A stretch of 7,905 nt of DNA from Candidatus Cloacimonadota bacterium (GCA_028681035.1 JAQUJJ010000154.1:1-7905), one strand, 5' to 3'; numbered from the stretch's first letter, positions 1-5,642 are shown. Notes: generated by a model not told the origin, from the sequence alone. Made by a program: numbers and translations.

Positions 1-567
1 GCATCCCAAAGGATCAGAGACACACAGGCTGAGCTACGTCTGAATCTCACTCAGCAAACATCCACTGCACTTGCTATCACTGAACTGGATTTTATCCCTG
101 ATGCTGATCAAGAATTAGTCAAGATTGAACGTATACAGCAGAGAGTAGAGAAGGCAAAGCGCAGACTACAATCAGTCCAAGACACCTGCAAAGCCATCGC
201 ACATGAAAATGCAAAAATAAAACGACTGTTTCCAGAATCAGCCTTGAAGGATATAGAGAAAGCGGAAACAATCATCCGGCGAAGGGATGGGTACAAATCC
301 AAGATAGCACACATGTCCTCTCTGTCACGTGGAGTAATGGAATGTGAACGTACCCTTAAAAACAGAATCCAATTCCCAGTAAATAAGGCCGAATCACTTA
401 TAGACAACATCAAAAAGAATTCCATTGCAGCACAGAAAATCAAAGAATGTGTAGCGTACCTCAGCGAACATACGCACACAGTAGAACTTCTGGATAAGAT
501 CATATCCAACAATAAGCACAGACTCAGTTCTATTAAAGTGTGTCCTACTTGTGAGCGTCCATTATGA
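1..567 (+). CDS. sbcC: N-terminal half of a split SbcC/Rad50-like ATPase, 5' end cut; ends at zinc hook
   Basis: The frame is open from base 1 to the TGA at 565-567, giving 188 visible residues; the true start lies upstream. The visible part is rich in Lys, Glu, Gln and Arg with spaced hydrophobics, as in a long coiled coil. It ends with CPTCERPL, which has the form of the CPxC zinc hook at the apex of Rad50/SbcC coiled coils. In intact family members a second coiled-coil arm and the Walker B half follow the hook, but here the protein stops. The missing half is encoded at 1700-2392, beyond the nuclease gene. In the family, two hooks share one zinc ion to dimerise the complex, and the ATPase controls access of DNA to the nuclease. 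The Walker A motif should lie upstream and was not seen. The nuclease start overlaps the stop as ATGA, implying coupled translation. An internal TTG at 244 is not needed as a start. Confidence 0.85.
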   Translation, partial: ASQRIRDTQAELRLNLTQQTSTALAITELDFIPDADQELVKIERIQQRVEKAKRRLQSVQDTCKAIAHENAKIKRLFPESALKDIEKAETIIRRRDGYKSKIAHMSSLSRGVMECERTLKNRIQFPVNKAESLIDNIKKNSIAAQKIKECVAYLSEHTHTVELLDKIISNNKHRLSSIKVCPTCERPL

Positions 568-1469
568 GTAAATATCTAGTAGCATCTTCTGATTGGCATC
601 TCAGCAGAAAGTGCCCTGTTTCACGCATTGATGGAAAGTTATACTTTCTGCATGGGATTGCTAAGGTGGAACATCTAGTGGACATTGCAAATAAGTACAA
701 GGCTCCTTTGATTGTTGCCGGAGATATATGGGATACTTTGGATGTCACTCCGCTTATGATCAATACTCTCTCTGATACGTTACGTGGGTGTGAACATGGT
801 GTTTTCAGTGTCGCTGGACAACACGATCAGGATCACAGATTGCTCATCCGTACATGTCCCTATCTAACATTGGCGCGTACAGGAGCAATCTCACATCTTG
901 ATAGACGCAATACCATGGGGCTATTCGGTTTATCTTATGGAGATACCAAACCACTACCCACCACTGCCGATCCAACCGCACTCGTAGTGCACCGGACAAT
1001 AACCAAGGGGAAACCTCCGTTCTTTCTCAAAGATGGAGTATCCGCTGCATTCATGCTGAATCAATACAAAGATTTCAGAATTATTATCTCTGGGGATTAT
1101 CATGTTCCATTCACATACAGAGCAAACGGGCAACTGCTTGTAAACTGCGGATGTCTGATGCGTAAGGATAGATCCCAAGTGGATTATATTCCACGCGGAT
1201 TCGTGATAGACTGCGACACTCTAGCGGTGAAAGCTATTCCACTTACTATCAAAAGAAAACAAGAAGTATTCAACCTTGCAACCATCGACTCAACAGATGC
1301 TGTGGACGGTAATGTTTTTGATATGAATTTGGATAAAGTAATTGCACAACTGCAAAATGAGCATATTCGTCCAAGTTTCAGAAATATTGCACTCACAATG
1401 GCACGTAATGCAGATCTATCTGATTCAGAAATGGATCTTATGCAATCAATCCTAAAGGCAGGGGAGTAG
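564..1469 (+). CDS. sbcD: Mre11/SbcD-like exonuclease subunit (T4 gp47 type)
   Basis: This 301-residue protein is a calcineurin-like metallophosphoesterase, the nuclease partner of SbcC/Rad50, acting on DNA ends in recombination, repair and replication. The metal-binding motifs appear in order: SDWH (D10, H12), GDIWD (D54, D57), GQHD at 85-88 where GNHD is usual, H143 in VVHRT, and GDYH at 177-180 where GHxH is usual. A later NCGCLMR segment (194-200) corresponds to the NPGS region of the family. From recall, the GQHD and GDxH variants occur in other phage members, so I do not read them as inactivating. Length fits the short phage-type subunit (T4 gp47 is about 340 residues) without the longer SbcD C-terminus. 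The start overlaps the preceding stop as ATGA. The gene sits between the two halves of its ATPase partner, so the subunits are probably made together. Confidence 0.93.
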   Translation: MSKYLVASSDWHLSRKCPVSRIDGKLYFLHGIAKVEHLVDIANKYKAPLIVAGDIWDTLDVTPLMINTLSDTLRGCEHGVFSVAGQHDQDHRLLIRTCPYLTLARTGAISHLDRRNTMGLFGLSYGDTKPLPTTADPTALVVHRTITKGKPPFFLKDGVSAAFMLNQYKDFRIIISGDYHVPFTYRANGQLLVNCGCLMRKDRSQVDYIPRGFVIDCDTLAVKAIPLTIKRKQEVFNLATIDSTDAVDGNVFDMNLDKVIAQLQNEHIRPSFRNIALTMARNADLSDSEMDLMQSILKAGE

Positions 1470-1476
1470 CACAGGC

Positions 1477-1731
1477 ATGAACAGCGCACAGGAATTCGAG
1501 AAAATTAAACAGGTGATAGCCCATGATTTGGAAGAACAGCACAAAGCAAAGGGCAGGATTTCACTTCTGCGAGAGGAACTGAAAAAACTTGGATTAGGAT
1601 CAAAAGCCGAAGCTGAAGCGGAATTGGCACGATTACGCGAAGCAATCAATAAAGATCAGGAAGAATTGGATATCCTGTTGACAGCGTTCAAGGAGAAGTA
1701 TGGAACCAGACTACAGAGCCTTGGTAGATAG
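1477..1731 (+). CDS. small coiled-coil protein between the SbcD and SbcC C-half genes
   Basis: This 84-residue protein is almost entirely charged helix. Residues 2-37 form one helix, a turn is likely at LGLGS (38-42), and a second helix with AEAEAEL and REAINKDQEEL heptad character runs to about residue 78. The ATG at 1477 follows a GGGGAG motif at 1461-1466, seven bases after the SbcD stop. The last 32 bases overlap the SbcC C-half start, which has its own AGGAG, so the two are probably coupled. There is no CxxC, so it is not a second hook. Two readings fit. It may be a detached apex-proximal piece of the second SbcC coiled-coil arm, since the C-half keeps only about 65 coiled-coil residues. 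Alternatively it is an independent hairpin accessory factor. Coding is well supported by length, codon use and spacing; the role is inferred. Confidence 0.8.
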   Translation: MNSAQEFEKIKQVIAHDLEEQHKAKGRISLLREELKKLGLGSKAEAEAELARLREAINKDQEELDILLTAFKEKYGTRLQSLGR

Positions 1732-2392
1732 TTGTAAGTATGCATTGGAAAGCAAAAAGCGGGAGGAAATAACACTCAAGAAAAATGCAACTGATATCCA
1801 GAACAGGCTGTCTTCTTTGAAGAAGATCCATACCATCTTTAAAGAAGCGGCAGTGATGTCTCAAGATTTTCTCTCTGAATATATCCAAAACATAGTAACT
1901 GATTCGTTAAAAGTCGTGTTTCCAGACCATGATACTAAGTTTAATCTTGATTTTGTGACTACACGTGACACGCAATGTATTCCATCGCTTGAAGTTGATG
2001 GGCGTAAAATAAGCATGTTTGACAGTGATGGATATGGGGCACTTGATATTGTGTCAATTTCATTGCGTGCTGCATATATTATACTTGAAGGTTCTGAGAA
2101 ATTGCTTATACTAGACGAACCTTTTAGAAACCTGTCACTAGACAGACATGAGCTTGCTGCTAGGATGTTACAGGGATTAAGTCACAAACTTGGAATACAG
2201 ATCATAATCAACACACATTTAACGCATATCACAGATTTTGCGGATGCTGTAATTCGTGTTGAATATGATCACAAACATAAACGCAGCATCGTAAGGAACG
2301 AACATGAAACTGTTTTGGAAGAGAGGGGATATAAAAAAGACACAGTTCCGAGCAGAGGCAAACGATTTAAAAGCAAGCGTCCTGATATGTGA
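1700..2392 (+). CDS. sbcC: C-terminal half of the split SbcC/Rad50-like ATPase
   Basis: This 230-residue protein lacks a Walker A motif but carries the second half of an ABC-type SbcC/Rad50 ATPase. Residues 1-65 are coiled coil leading into the head. A degenerate signature helix follows, SDGYGALDIVSISLRAA (109-125), in place of LSGGE. Walker B is LLILDEP (135-141) with catalytic E140, then a D-loop-like FRNLSLD, and the switch histidine in INTHL (H173). The C-terminus is basic and probably disordered. It can only hydrolyse ATP if it pairs with a Walker A half, and the gene ending at 567 is the natural partner. The ATG at 1700 has AGGAG at 1691-1695 and overlaps the coiled-coil gene by 32 bases. 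Its own 3' end overlaps the next gene by 89 bases. An intact Rad50 would have both halves in one chain. Confidence 0.92.
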   Translation: MEPDYRALVDSCKYALESKKREEITLKKNATDIQNRLSSLKKIHTIFKEAAVMSQDFLSEYIQNIVTDSLKVVFPDHDTKFNLDFVTTRDTQCIPSLEVDGRKISMFDSDGYGALDIVSISLRAAYIILEGSEKLLILDEPFRNLSLDRHELAARMLQGLSHKLGIQIIINTHLTHITDFADAVIRVEYDHKHKRSIVRNEHETVLEERGYKKDTVPSRGKRFKSKRPDM

Positions 2393-2549
2393 TAAAAATG
2401 GGAGACTTTCCTGCAATGGGGAGAAGGTATCATGTCCCCATTGCAGACCACATCAGCACATAGCGGGTGTATGCAATTCAGGACTACCTTGTGCAATATT
2501 GGATAGCACAGGGCAAACCATTCCAACATGTGTGAGATATAGCAAATGA
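2304..2549 (+). CDS. small Cys-rich, possibly zinc-binding protein
   Basis: I do not recognise this 81-residue protein. It has seven cysteines (29, 37, 44, 47, 57, 63, 76). Residues 44-51 read CPHCRPHQ, so C44, C47 and nearby His residues could form part of a zinc knuckle. The ATG at 2304 has AAGGA at 2293-2297 with good spacing, but the start lies 89 bases inside the SbcC C-half gene, so the first 29 codons are read in two frames. No later in-frame ATG was found. The stop overlaps the next start as ATGA, which favours a real gene. A 12-bp inverted repeat lies within it and constrains codons 37-48, so part of the apparent Cys motif could reflect RNA or DNA structure. A function in DNA binding is only a guess. 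Confidence 0.6.
   Translation: MKLFWKRGDIKKTQFRAEANDLKASVLICDKNGRLSCNGEKVSCPHCRPHQHIAGVCNSGLPCAILDSTGQTIPTCVRYSK
2411..2446. repeat. 12-bp perfect inverted repeat with 12-nt loop
   Basis: CTGCAATGGGGA at 2411-2422 is the exact reverse complement of TCCCCATTGCAG at 2435-2446, separated by 12 bases. It begins 18 bases after the SbcC C-half stop. No T-tract follows the 3' arm, so it is not a typical intrinsic terminator. It could be an mRNA-stabilising or processing hairpin at the end of the nuclease operon, or a palindromic protein-binding site. It lies inside the Cys-rich gene. Confidence 0.8.
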
Positions 2550-2752
2550 CAGACTACAAAGGAAATAAAATACTGATCAATGGATTGATGAAGGATATCA
2601 GTGGACTTATTAATGGAACTGATTGGAACATCCTGTTTCCTAGTCCAACGGTGACTGCCACGTATGTTGAAGTCCATGCCTTGCTCGTCAATGCGATGAA
2701 AAAATTGGGGAAGATCCATAACACATTTACGGAGGAAGACAAGAATGGCTAA
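2546..2752 (+). CDS. hypothetical protein, 68 residues
   Basis: I do not recognise this protein. It is small and mixed in character, with no Cys, no membrane segment and no signal peptide. The middle is hydrophobic and aromatic (around WNILFPSPTV, 27-36), followed by a helix of the form EVHALLVNAMKKLGKI (42-57) and an acidic end. The ATG overlaps the preceding stop as ATGA and the 3' end overlaps the next gene by 8 bases, so it is embedded in a coupled series of small genes. The Shine-Dalgarno is weak (GTGAGA about 10 bases upstream), which fits translational coupling. Its role is unknown. Confidence 0.65.
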   Translation: MTDYKGNKILINGLMKDISGLINGTDWNILFPSPTVTATYVEVHALLVNAMKKLGKIHNTFTEEDKNG

Positions 2753-2954
2753 GACTAAAATCATAAAGAGCATAAACATTATTCTCAATTTATCAGTGAA
2801 AGAGGCTACTTTTTTACGCAACTTATGCCAGAACGCAGTTCTTGATGTTGAAGATGAAGGCATGTATAAATGCAGAGAGGATATATTCACTGCATTGGAT
2901 ACTGCTCTGCGAGATGGAAATTCCACTGGCTACATCAATGGTCCTCGGGACTAG
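2745..2954 (+). CDS. hypothetical protein, 69 residues
   Basis: I do not recognise this protein. It starts with a basic stretch and a short strand-like segment (IINIILNLS type, residues 9-17). A predicted helix follows containing LRNLCQNAVLDVEDEGMY, then a second helix REDIFTALDTALRDG. Small phage proteins with this layout often have a compact fold of one strand and two helices, but no family can be named. The ATG at 2745 is preceded by GGAGGA at 2731-2736, the best ribosome-binding site in this stretch, and overlaps the upstream gene by 8 bases. The gene ends 5 bases before the next start. Confidence 0.7.
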   Translation: MAKTKIIKSINIILNLSVKEATFLRNLCQNAVLDVEDEGMYKCREDIFTALDTALRDGNSTGYINGPRD

Positions 2955-2959
2955 ATAAA

Positions 2960-3433
2960 ATGTCAAAAGCAACCAATCAGACGCTACTACTGCTATCCAT
3001 GGTTCATGGGGCCACAAAACTGCTAATCCAAGATGGTTTTGATCGTGATGAGTCTGTGGGTGCTACATTGCTATATGCTGATGAACTATCCCAGCAAGTA
3101 ATTCACGATTACAAAGCATCTGGCAATGAGCAAAAGAACTTCAAAGTTATCAAGGCGTATTTGGATACTTGGAAATCCATGATTGACGAACCTTCCATAA
3201 ATTGGCCACCTGTCGTTTTGATTACCATGGCGCAGAATATCATGGAAGATCTTCTCAGTGTTATAAAAAATCCAATAGCTCTGGATTCAATGACACCATT
3301 GGCAGAGTGCATTCGAGCATTGGCTAAAAACATAGAAGTGAAATCAACGGAAGATGAGTTTACGTTTATCTTCCAAGCTGACGCGCTTCTCCGTAAGATG
3401 TATGATATTATTGAATTCCCTTATAGGAGCTAG
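2960..3433 (+). CDS. hypothetical helical protein, 157 residues
   Basis: I do not recognise this protein. The frame is open upstream to an ATG at 2870, but that would overlap the previous gene by 85 bases and add an atypical Trp/His/Cys-rich leader. I therefore choose the ATG at 2960, five bases after the upstream stop, whose product begins MSKATNQ. The sequence is acidic and mostly helical: an N-terminal helix TLLLLSMVHGATKLLIQDG, a central KVIKAYLDTWKSMID, and later helices around residues 80-150. There are no Cys clusters, transmembrane segments or catalytic motifs. The Shine-Dalgarno is weak (CGGGA at 2946-2950), suggesting coupling to the gene before it. It could be a small phage protein binding a host target, but nothing in the sequence shows this. 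Confidence 0.75.
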   Translation: MSKATNQTLLLLSMVHGATKLLIQDGFDRDESVGATLLYADELSQQVIHDYKASGNEQKNFKVIKAYLDTWKSMIDEPSINWPPVVLITMAQNIMEDLLSVIKNPIALDSMTPLAECIRALAKNIEVKSTEDEFTFIFQADALLRKMYDIIEFPYRS

Positions 3434-3434
3434 G

Positions 3435-3599
3435 ATGTTCAAACGTAAATCACGTGCATTCGTATGCAAGATTTGTGGAAAAGACTTTCATAAAGAGGGA
3501 CAGCTTAAACGACATGTGAGAGATGCACATGAAGCAACAGGAACTGTGTGTAAGTTGGTAGCTGCTCCCGCACAAGAACAACAGGAGGCATGCAAATGA
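3435..3599 (+). CDS. small C2H2 zinc-finger protein
   Basis: This 54-residue protein contains one complete classical C2H2 finger: F9-x-C11-x2-C14-x3-F18-x5-L24-x2-H27-x4-H32. All four metal ligands and the three conserved hydrophobic core positions are present. A basic N-terminus (FKRKSR) precedes the finger, and a low-complexity Ala/Gln/Glu tail follows. Such fingers bind DNA, RNA or protein; the pattern is common in eukaryotes and scarcer in bacteria and phages. The ATG at 3435 lies one base after the previous stop and has AGGAG at 3425-3429. An ATG 27 codons upstream would overlap the preceding gene and is not needed. The gene overlaps the kinase gene start as ATGA. One finger alone usually gives weak DNA specificity, so it may dimerise or bind a partner. 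Confidence 0.85.
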   Translation: MFKRKSRAFVCKICGKDFHKEGQLKRHVRDAHEATGTVCKLVAAPAQEQQEACK

Positions 3600-4222
3600 T
3601 GCGGGTATATGCAATAAATGGAATAGCACGCTCTGGTAAGGACTCCTTTGTAAACTTTGTCAGCGAGATTGCGGCCAAGGAGAATGCACGGGTTGCTTCC
3701 ATATCCACAATAGATCCAATTAAAGAATTGTACAGTTTATTTTTTAAATGGAATGGAGATAAGAATCCATGGCATAGGAAGAATCTAAATATATTAAAAT
3801 GCATGTGGATTGATACATGTGATGGTCCTTCACAATGGACTAGAGCACGCCTTCTGGAACTCAAAGCAGAACATACTGCAGCAGTGTTCATTATGGTACG
3901 TGAATACAATGAACTGCTACATATTCTTGAGATAGCTGCCTCAATTGATTCCTGCGCTGAATCTATTCGTCTTGTGCGCAAGGGCATTCCAATCCCTCCC
4001 ATAGAGCAGGAATTTATTGACTCTCATCCTGCTGATTATGTGTATAATTGGACAATAAACAATGACACAACCACTGATCATACACTACCATGTCTACGTG
4101 CCGCAGCAGAAGCATTTTGGAAGATGACCACAGGGGCATATATGCATTATTATGTGCCGCAGCACATATGGGATTGTACACTATGTCGTATGCAGATGCA
4201 GATCATTCCACCGGGGAGGTAG
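3596..4222 (+). CDS. P-loop kinase resembling phage deoxynucleoside monophosphate kinase
   Basis: The 208-residue protein begins with a short strand and a Walker A loop, GIARSGKDSF, in the GxxxxGKD form typical of phage dNMP kinase-like enzymes. It is followed by SISTIDPIKEL, matching the STVDxIKE segment of that family. A WNGDKNPWHRKNLNILK region corresponds to their basic lid-side helix, and the C-terminal YNWTINND resembles the usual IDNDGT segment. Family members phosphorylate dNMPs for phage DNA synthesis; T4 gp1 is the model enzyme, although sequence similarity to it is low. The start is one of three close ATGs (3590, 3596, 3599). AGGAGG at 3583-3588 gives ideal spacing only for 3596, which also overlaps the zinc-finger stop as ATGA. 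The last 20 or so residues are unusual and rich in Met, Cys and Tyr. Substrate cannot be told from sequence. Confidence 0.8.
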   Translation: MMRVYAINGIARSGKDSFVNFVSEIAAKENARVASISTIDPIKELYSLFFKWNGDKNPWHRKNLNILKCMWIDTCDGPSQWTRARLLELKAEHTAAVFIMVREYNELLHILEIAASIDSCAESIRLVRKGIPIPPIEQEFIDSHPADYVYNWTINNDTTTDHTLPCLRAAAEAFWKMTTGAYMHYYVPQHIWDCTLCRMQMQIIPPGR

Positions 4223-4224
4223 TC

Positions 4225-4398
4225 ATGGGTTTCATTTTTGAAATAAAAGTTTGGACTTCATATGATGTTGGACGTTTATATCACTATGTAAATTATTGGG
4301 AGGGAGATAGCGTATTCCAATTATTGCGGAAGTTGTACGCCGCTAAGAAGGAAGGGTTCGGGCTGATCACTGTCAATTGGCGACCAATCAACGATTAA
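4225..4398 (+). CDS. hypothetical protein, 57 residues
   Basis: I do not recognise this protein. It is short and aromatic-rich, with an N-terminal strand (FIFEIKVWTSYD) and a helix FQLLRKLYAAKKEGFG. It ends in a strand reaching NWRPIND. This strand-helix-strand pattern recurs in small phage proteins of unknown function. The ATG at 4225 follows the kinase stop by two bases and has a strong GGGGAGG at 4213-4219. A longer reading from an ATG at 4090 would overlap the kinase gene by over 130 bases and is rejected. The gene ends 12 bases before the metacaspase start and is probably cotranscribed with it. Confidence 0.75.
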   Translation: MGFIFEIKVWTSYDVGRLYHYVNYWEGDSVFQLLRKLYAAKKEGFGLITVNWRPIND

Positions 4399-4410
4399 AT
4401 GGAGAATGTT

Positions 4411-5325
4411 ATGCGTGTAGCACTGGTGGGAGTAAATAAGTACAAAATTGGAAATGACCTTCGTGGATGTGTGAATGATGTGTTAATCACACGTCAATTG
4501 GCACTGGACAATTACAAAGTCCCAAATGGACAGATTCGGATGCTCACTGATGAACGTGCTCAGGCCATGGAGATTACAGACAGGCTTGAATGGCTGGTGG
4601 CTGAGTCCTTTGTGCACACAAAGTTGCTATTTCATTTCTCCGGTCATGGCACGTATGTGCCGAACGTGGATTATGCACTCGATGATCCTGAATTCGATGG
4701 TATGGATGAGGTAATCTGTCCACATAATTTCACGTGGGAAGATGATTGGTCATGGATTAAAGACGATGCTATTTACAGTATTATCGCTAAGAAAAATCCA
4801 AAAGCAAAGCTAGTGATGATCTTTGACTGCTGCCACTCTGGTACTGTGTTCAGGAATATCAAACCAATGGATGTCTACAAATCAGACTCCAAAATAGCAA
4901 ATGCACTGGTTACAGGCATGGCAGAGATTCCGAGAAAAATCCGCTCGATTCCAACCCCGGTAGATCTGCTTTCCCGTGTACCTGAGTACAGAAATGTACT
5001 CCTCACAACATCTGAAGATGAACTGCACGCAGCACGTCCGACAAAGGTTGTTATGCCCAAAGTTCGGACACGTTCCATATTGGATATTCCAAACGTAGTA
5101 GTTATCTCTGGATGTGCTGATCATCAGACTTCAGCGGATGCCTATCTTGGACATGACTGGCACGGTGCATTGAGCTACTATCTGCAAATGATCCTTTGTT
5201 CCACACCTGATATCGCCCTGCCTGATCTTGAGCATAAGGTGAAAGAGGCATTGCGAAAAGGACGCTTCTCACAGAATCCTCAGTTTTCGTATGGTCCTGA
5301 CACTGATTTAAGCAAACTTCTGTAA
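4411..5325 (+). CDS. metacaspase/orthocaspase-like cysteine protease (peptidase C14)
   Basis: The 304-residue protein has the caspase-hemoglobinase fold throughout, without a prodomain. In the p20 part, LVGVNKY opens the domain, FHFSGHGT gives catalytic H79, and IFDCCHSGT gives catalytic C141 with C140 before it. The acidic DDPEFDGMDE loop (91-100) matches the region before the IYPxD segment in metacaspases and may bind calcium. In the p10 part, SGCADHQTSADA (233-244) and GALSYY (252-257) match the substrate pocket and core of the family, and NPQFS (289-293) the terminal strand. Metacaspases cut after Arg or Lys; this specificity is inferred. The ATG at 4411 is chosen over 4399 because GGAG at 4401-4404 is correctly placed only for it. 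The gene follows small phage genes and is followed by a promoter and terminator. Targets could be host, phage or competitor proteins. Family call is very secure, role unknown. Confidence 0.95.
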   Translation: MRVALVGVNKYKIGNDLRGCVNDVLITRQLALDNYKVPNGQIRMLTDERAQAMEITDRLEWLVAESFVHTKLLFHFSGHGTYVPNVDYALDDPEFDGMDEVICPHNFTWEDDWSWIKDDAIYSIIAKKNPKAKLVMIFDCCHSGTVFRNIKPMDVYKSDSKIANALVTGMAEIPRKIRSIPTPVDLLSRVPEYRNVLLTTSEDELHAARPTKVVMPKVRTRSILDIPNVVVISGCADHQTSADAYLGHDWHGALSYYLQMILCSTPDIALPDLEHKVKEALRKGRFSQNPQFSYGPDTDLSKLL

Positions 5326-5333
5326 TAAATATA

Positions 5334-5362
5334 TTGACCGCAACTGTGATCAATACTACAAT
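5334..5362 (+). promoter_or_regulatory. near-consensus sigma70-type promoter
   Basis: TTGACC (5334-5339) and TACAAT (5357-5362) are separated by exactly 17 bases, with one mismatch to consensus in each hexamer. It starts nine bases after the metacaspase stop in the largest intergenic gap, so transcription would begin near 5369. It would drive the downstream genes if the terminator at 5408-5437 is leaky, or otherwise a short RNA. Confidence 0.7.
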
Positions 5363-5407
5363 AAACCAATGAACAGGACTGCTCATCTTGTTCTTTTCTC
5401 CCGTAGT

Positions 5408-5437
5408 GCCGGATACCTCAAAAGGGTATCCGGCTTT
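5408..5437 (+). terminator. intrinsic terminator hairpin
   Basis: GCCGGATACC (5408-5417) pairs perfectly with GGTATCCGGC (5425-5434) around a 7-base loop, followed at once by TTT. The 10-bp GC-rich stem is strong, but the T-tract is only three bases, so termination may be partial. It could end the operon carrying the metacaspase, the transcript from the promoter at 5334-5362, or both. Confidence 0.75.
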
Positions 5438-5463
5438 CCATTGTGTCTGTCAATGTGAAAAAT

Positions 5464-5634
5464 ATGAATGTAAAGAGTATCAAAAAGGGATTAAAAGCCT
5501 ATGACGAACTGATAGCACAGGCAGAGGAGATCCAGAAGAGAAATCAAGACTATAATCTTCGCATTATAATCCAACTCAAAAAGAATCGGGCTTTACTTGC
5601 GGCAAAGATTGGGGAAAAACAATCAACCAAATGA
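5464..5634 (+). CDS. small basic helical protein, 56 residues
   Basis: I do not recognise this protein. It is Lys-rich and predicted to be one or two helices: KSIKKGLKAYDELIAQAEEI, then a second amphipathic stretch RIIIQLKKNRALLAAKI. There are no Cys, signal or membrane segments. The start is uncertain: ATG at 5464 is preferred, but the frame is open to a GTG at 5443 which lies just past the terminator. Neither has a clear Shine-Dalgarno, only GTGA close to 5464. The stop overlaps the ATG at 5631 of the next frame, and the next gene's preferred start is nine bases downstream. It is the first gene after the promoter/terminator gap. A nucleic-acid or protein-binding role would be a guess from charge alone. 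Confidence 0.55.
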   Translation: MNVKSIKKGLKAYDELIAQAEEIQKRNQDYNLRIIIQLKKNRALLAAKIGEKQSTK

Positions 5635-5642
5635 GAGGCAGT

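Noticed and set aside
108..512. Long minus-strand frames (also at 2453-2926, 3505-4002 and 6985-7485)
   Set aside because: They mirror well-supported plus-strand genes, have no recognisable domains, and all convincing genes are on the plus strand.
541..1700. The SbcC split being a sequencing error or simple frameshift
   Set aside because: A complete, motif-intact nuclease gene of about 900 bases lies between the halves, so no single-base error can explain it.
1679..1731. Programmed frameshift joining the 84-residue coiled coil to the SbcC C-half
   Set aside because: The overlap has no recognisable slippery site, and the downstream ATG has a good AGGAG, so separate initiation is simpler. It is not excluded.
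2398..2503. Short frames starting at 2398 and 2432 around the inverted repeat
   Set aside because: They encode only 21 and 24 residues and compete with the longer Cys-rich frame, which has a better ribosome-binding site and an ATGA link to the next gene.
5369..5458. A 29-residue leader peptide frame spanning the terminator
   Set aside because: Its ATG coincides with the predicted transcription start, so it would be leaderless. It has no ribosome-binding site and the sequence is unremarkable.
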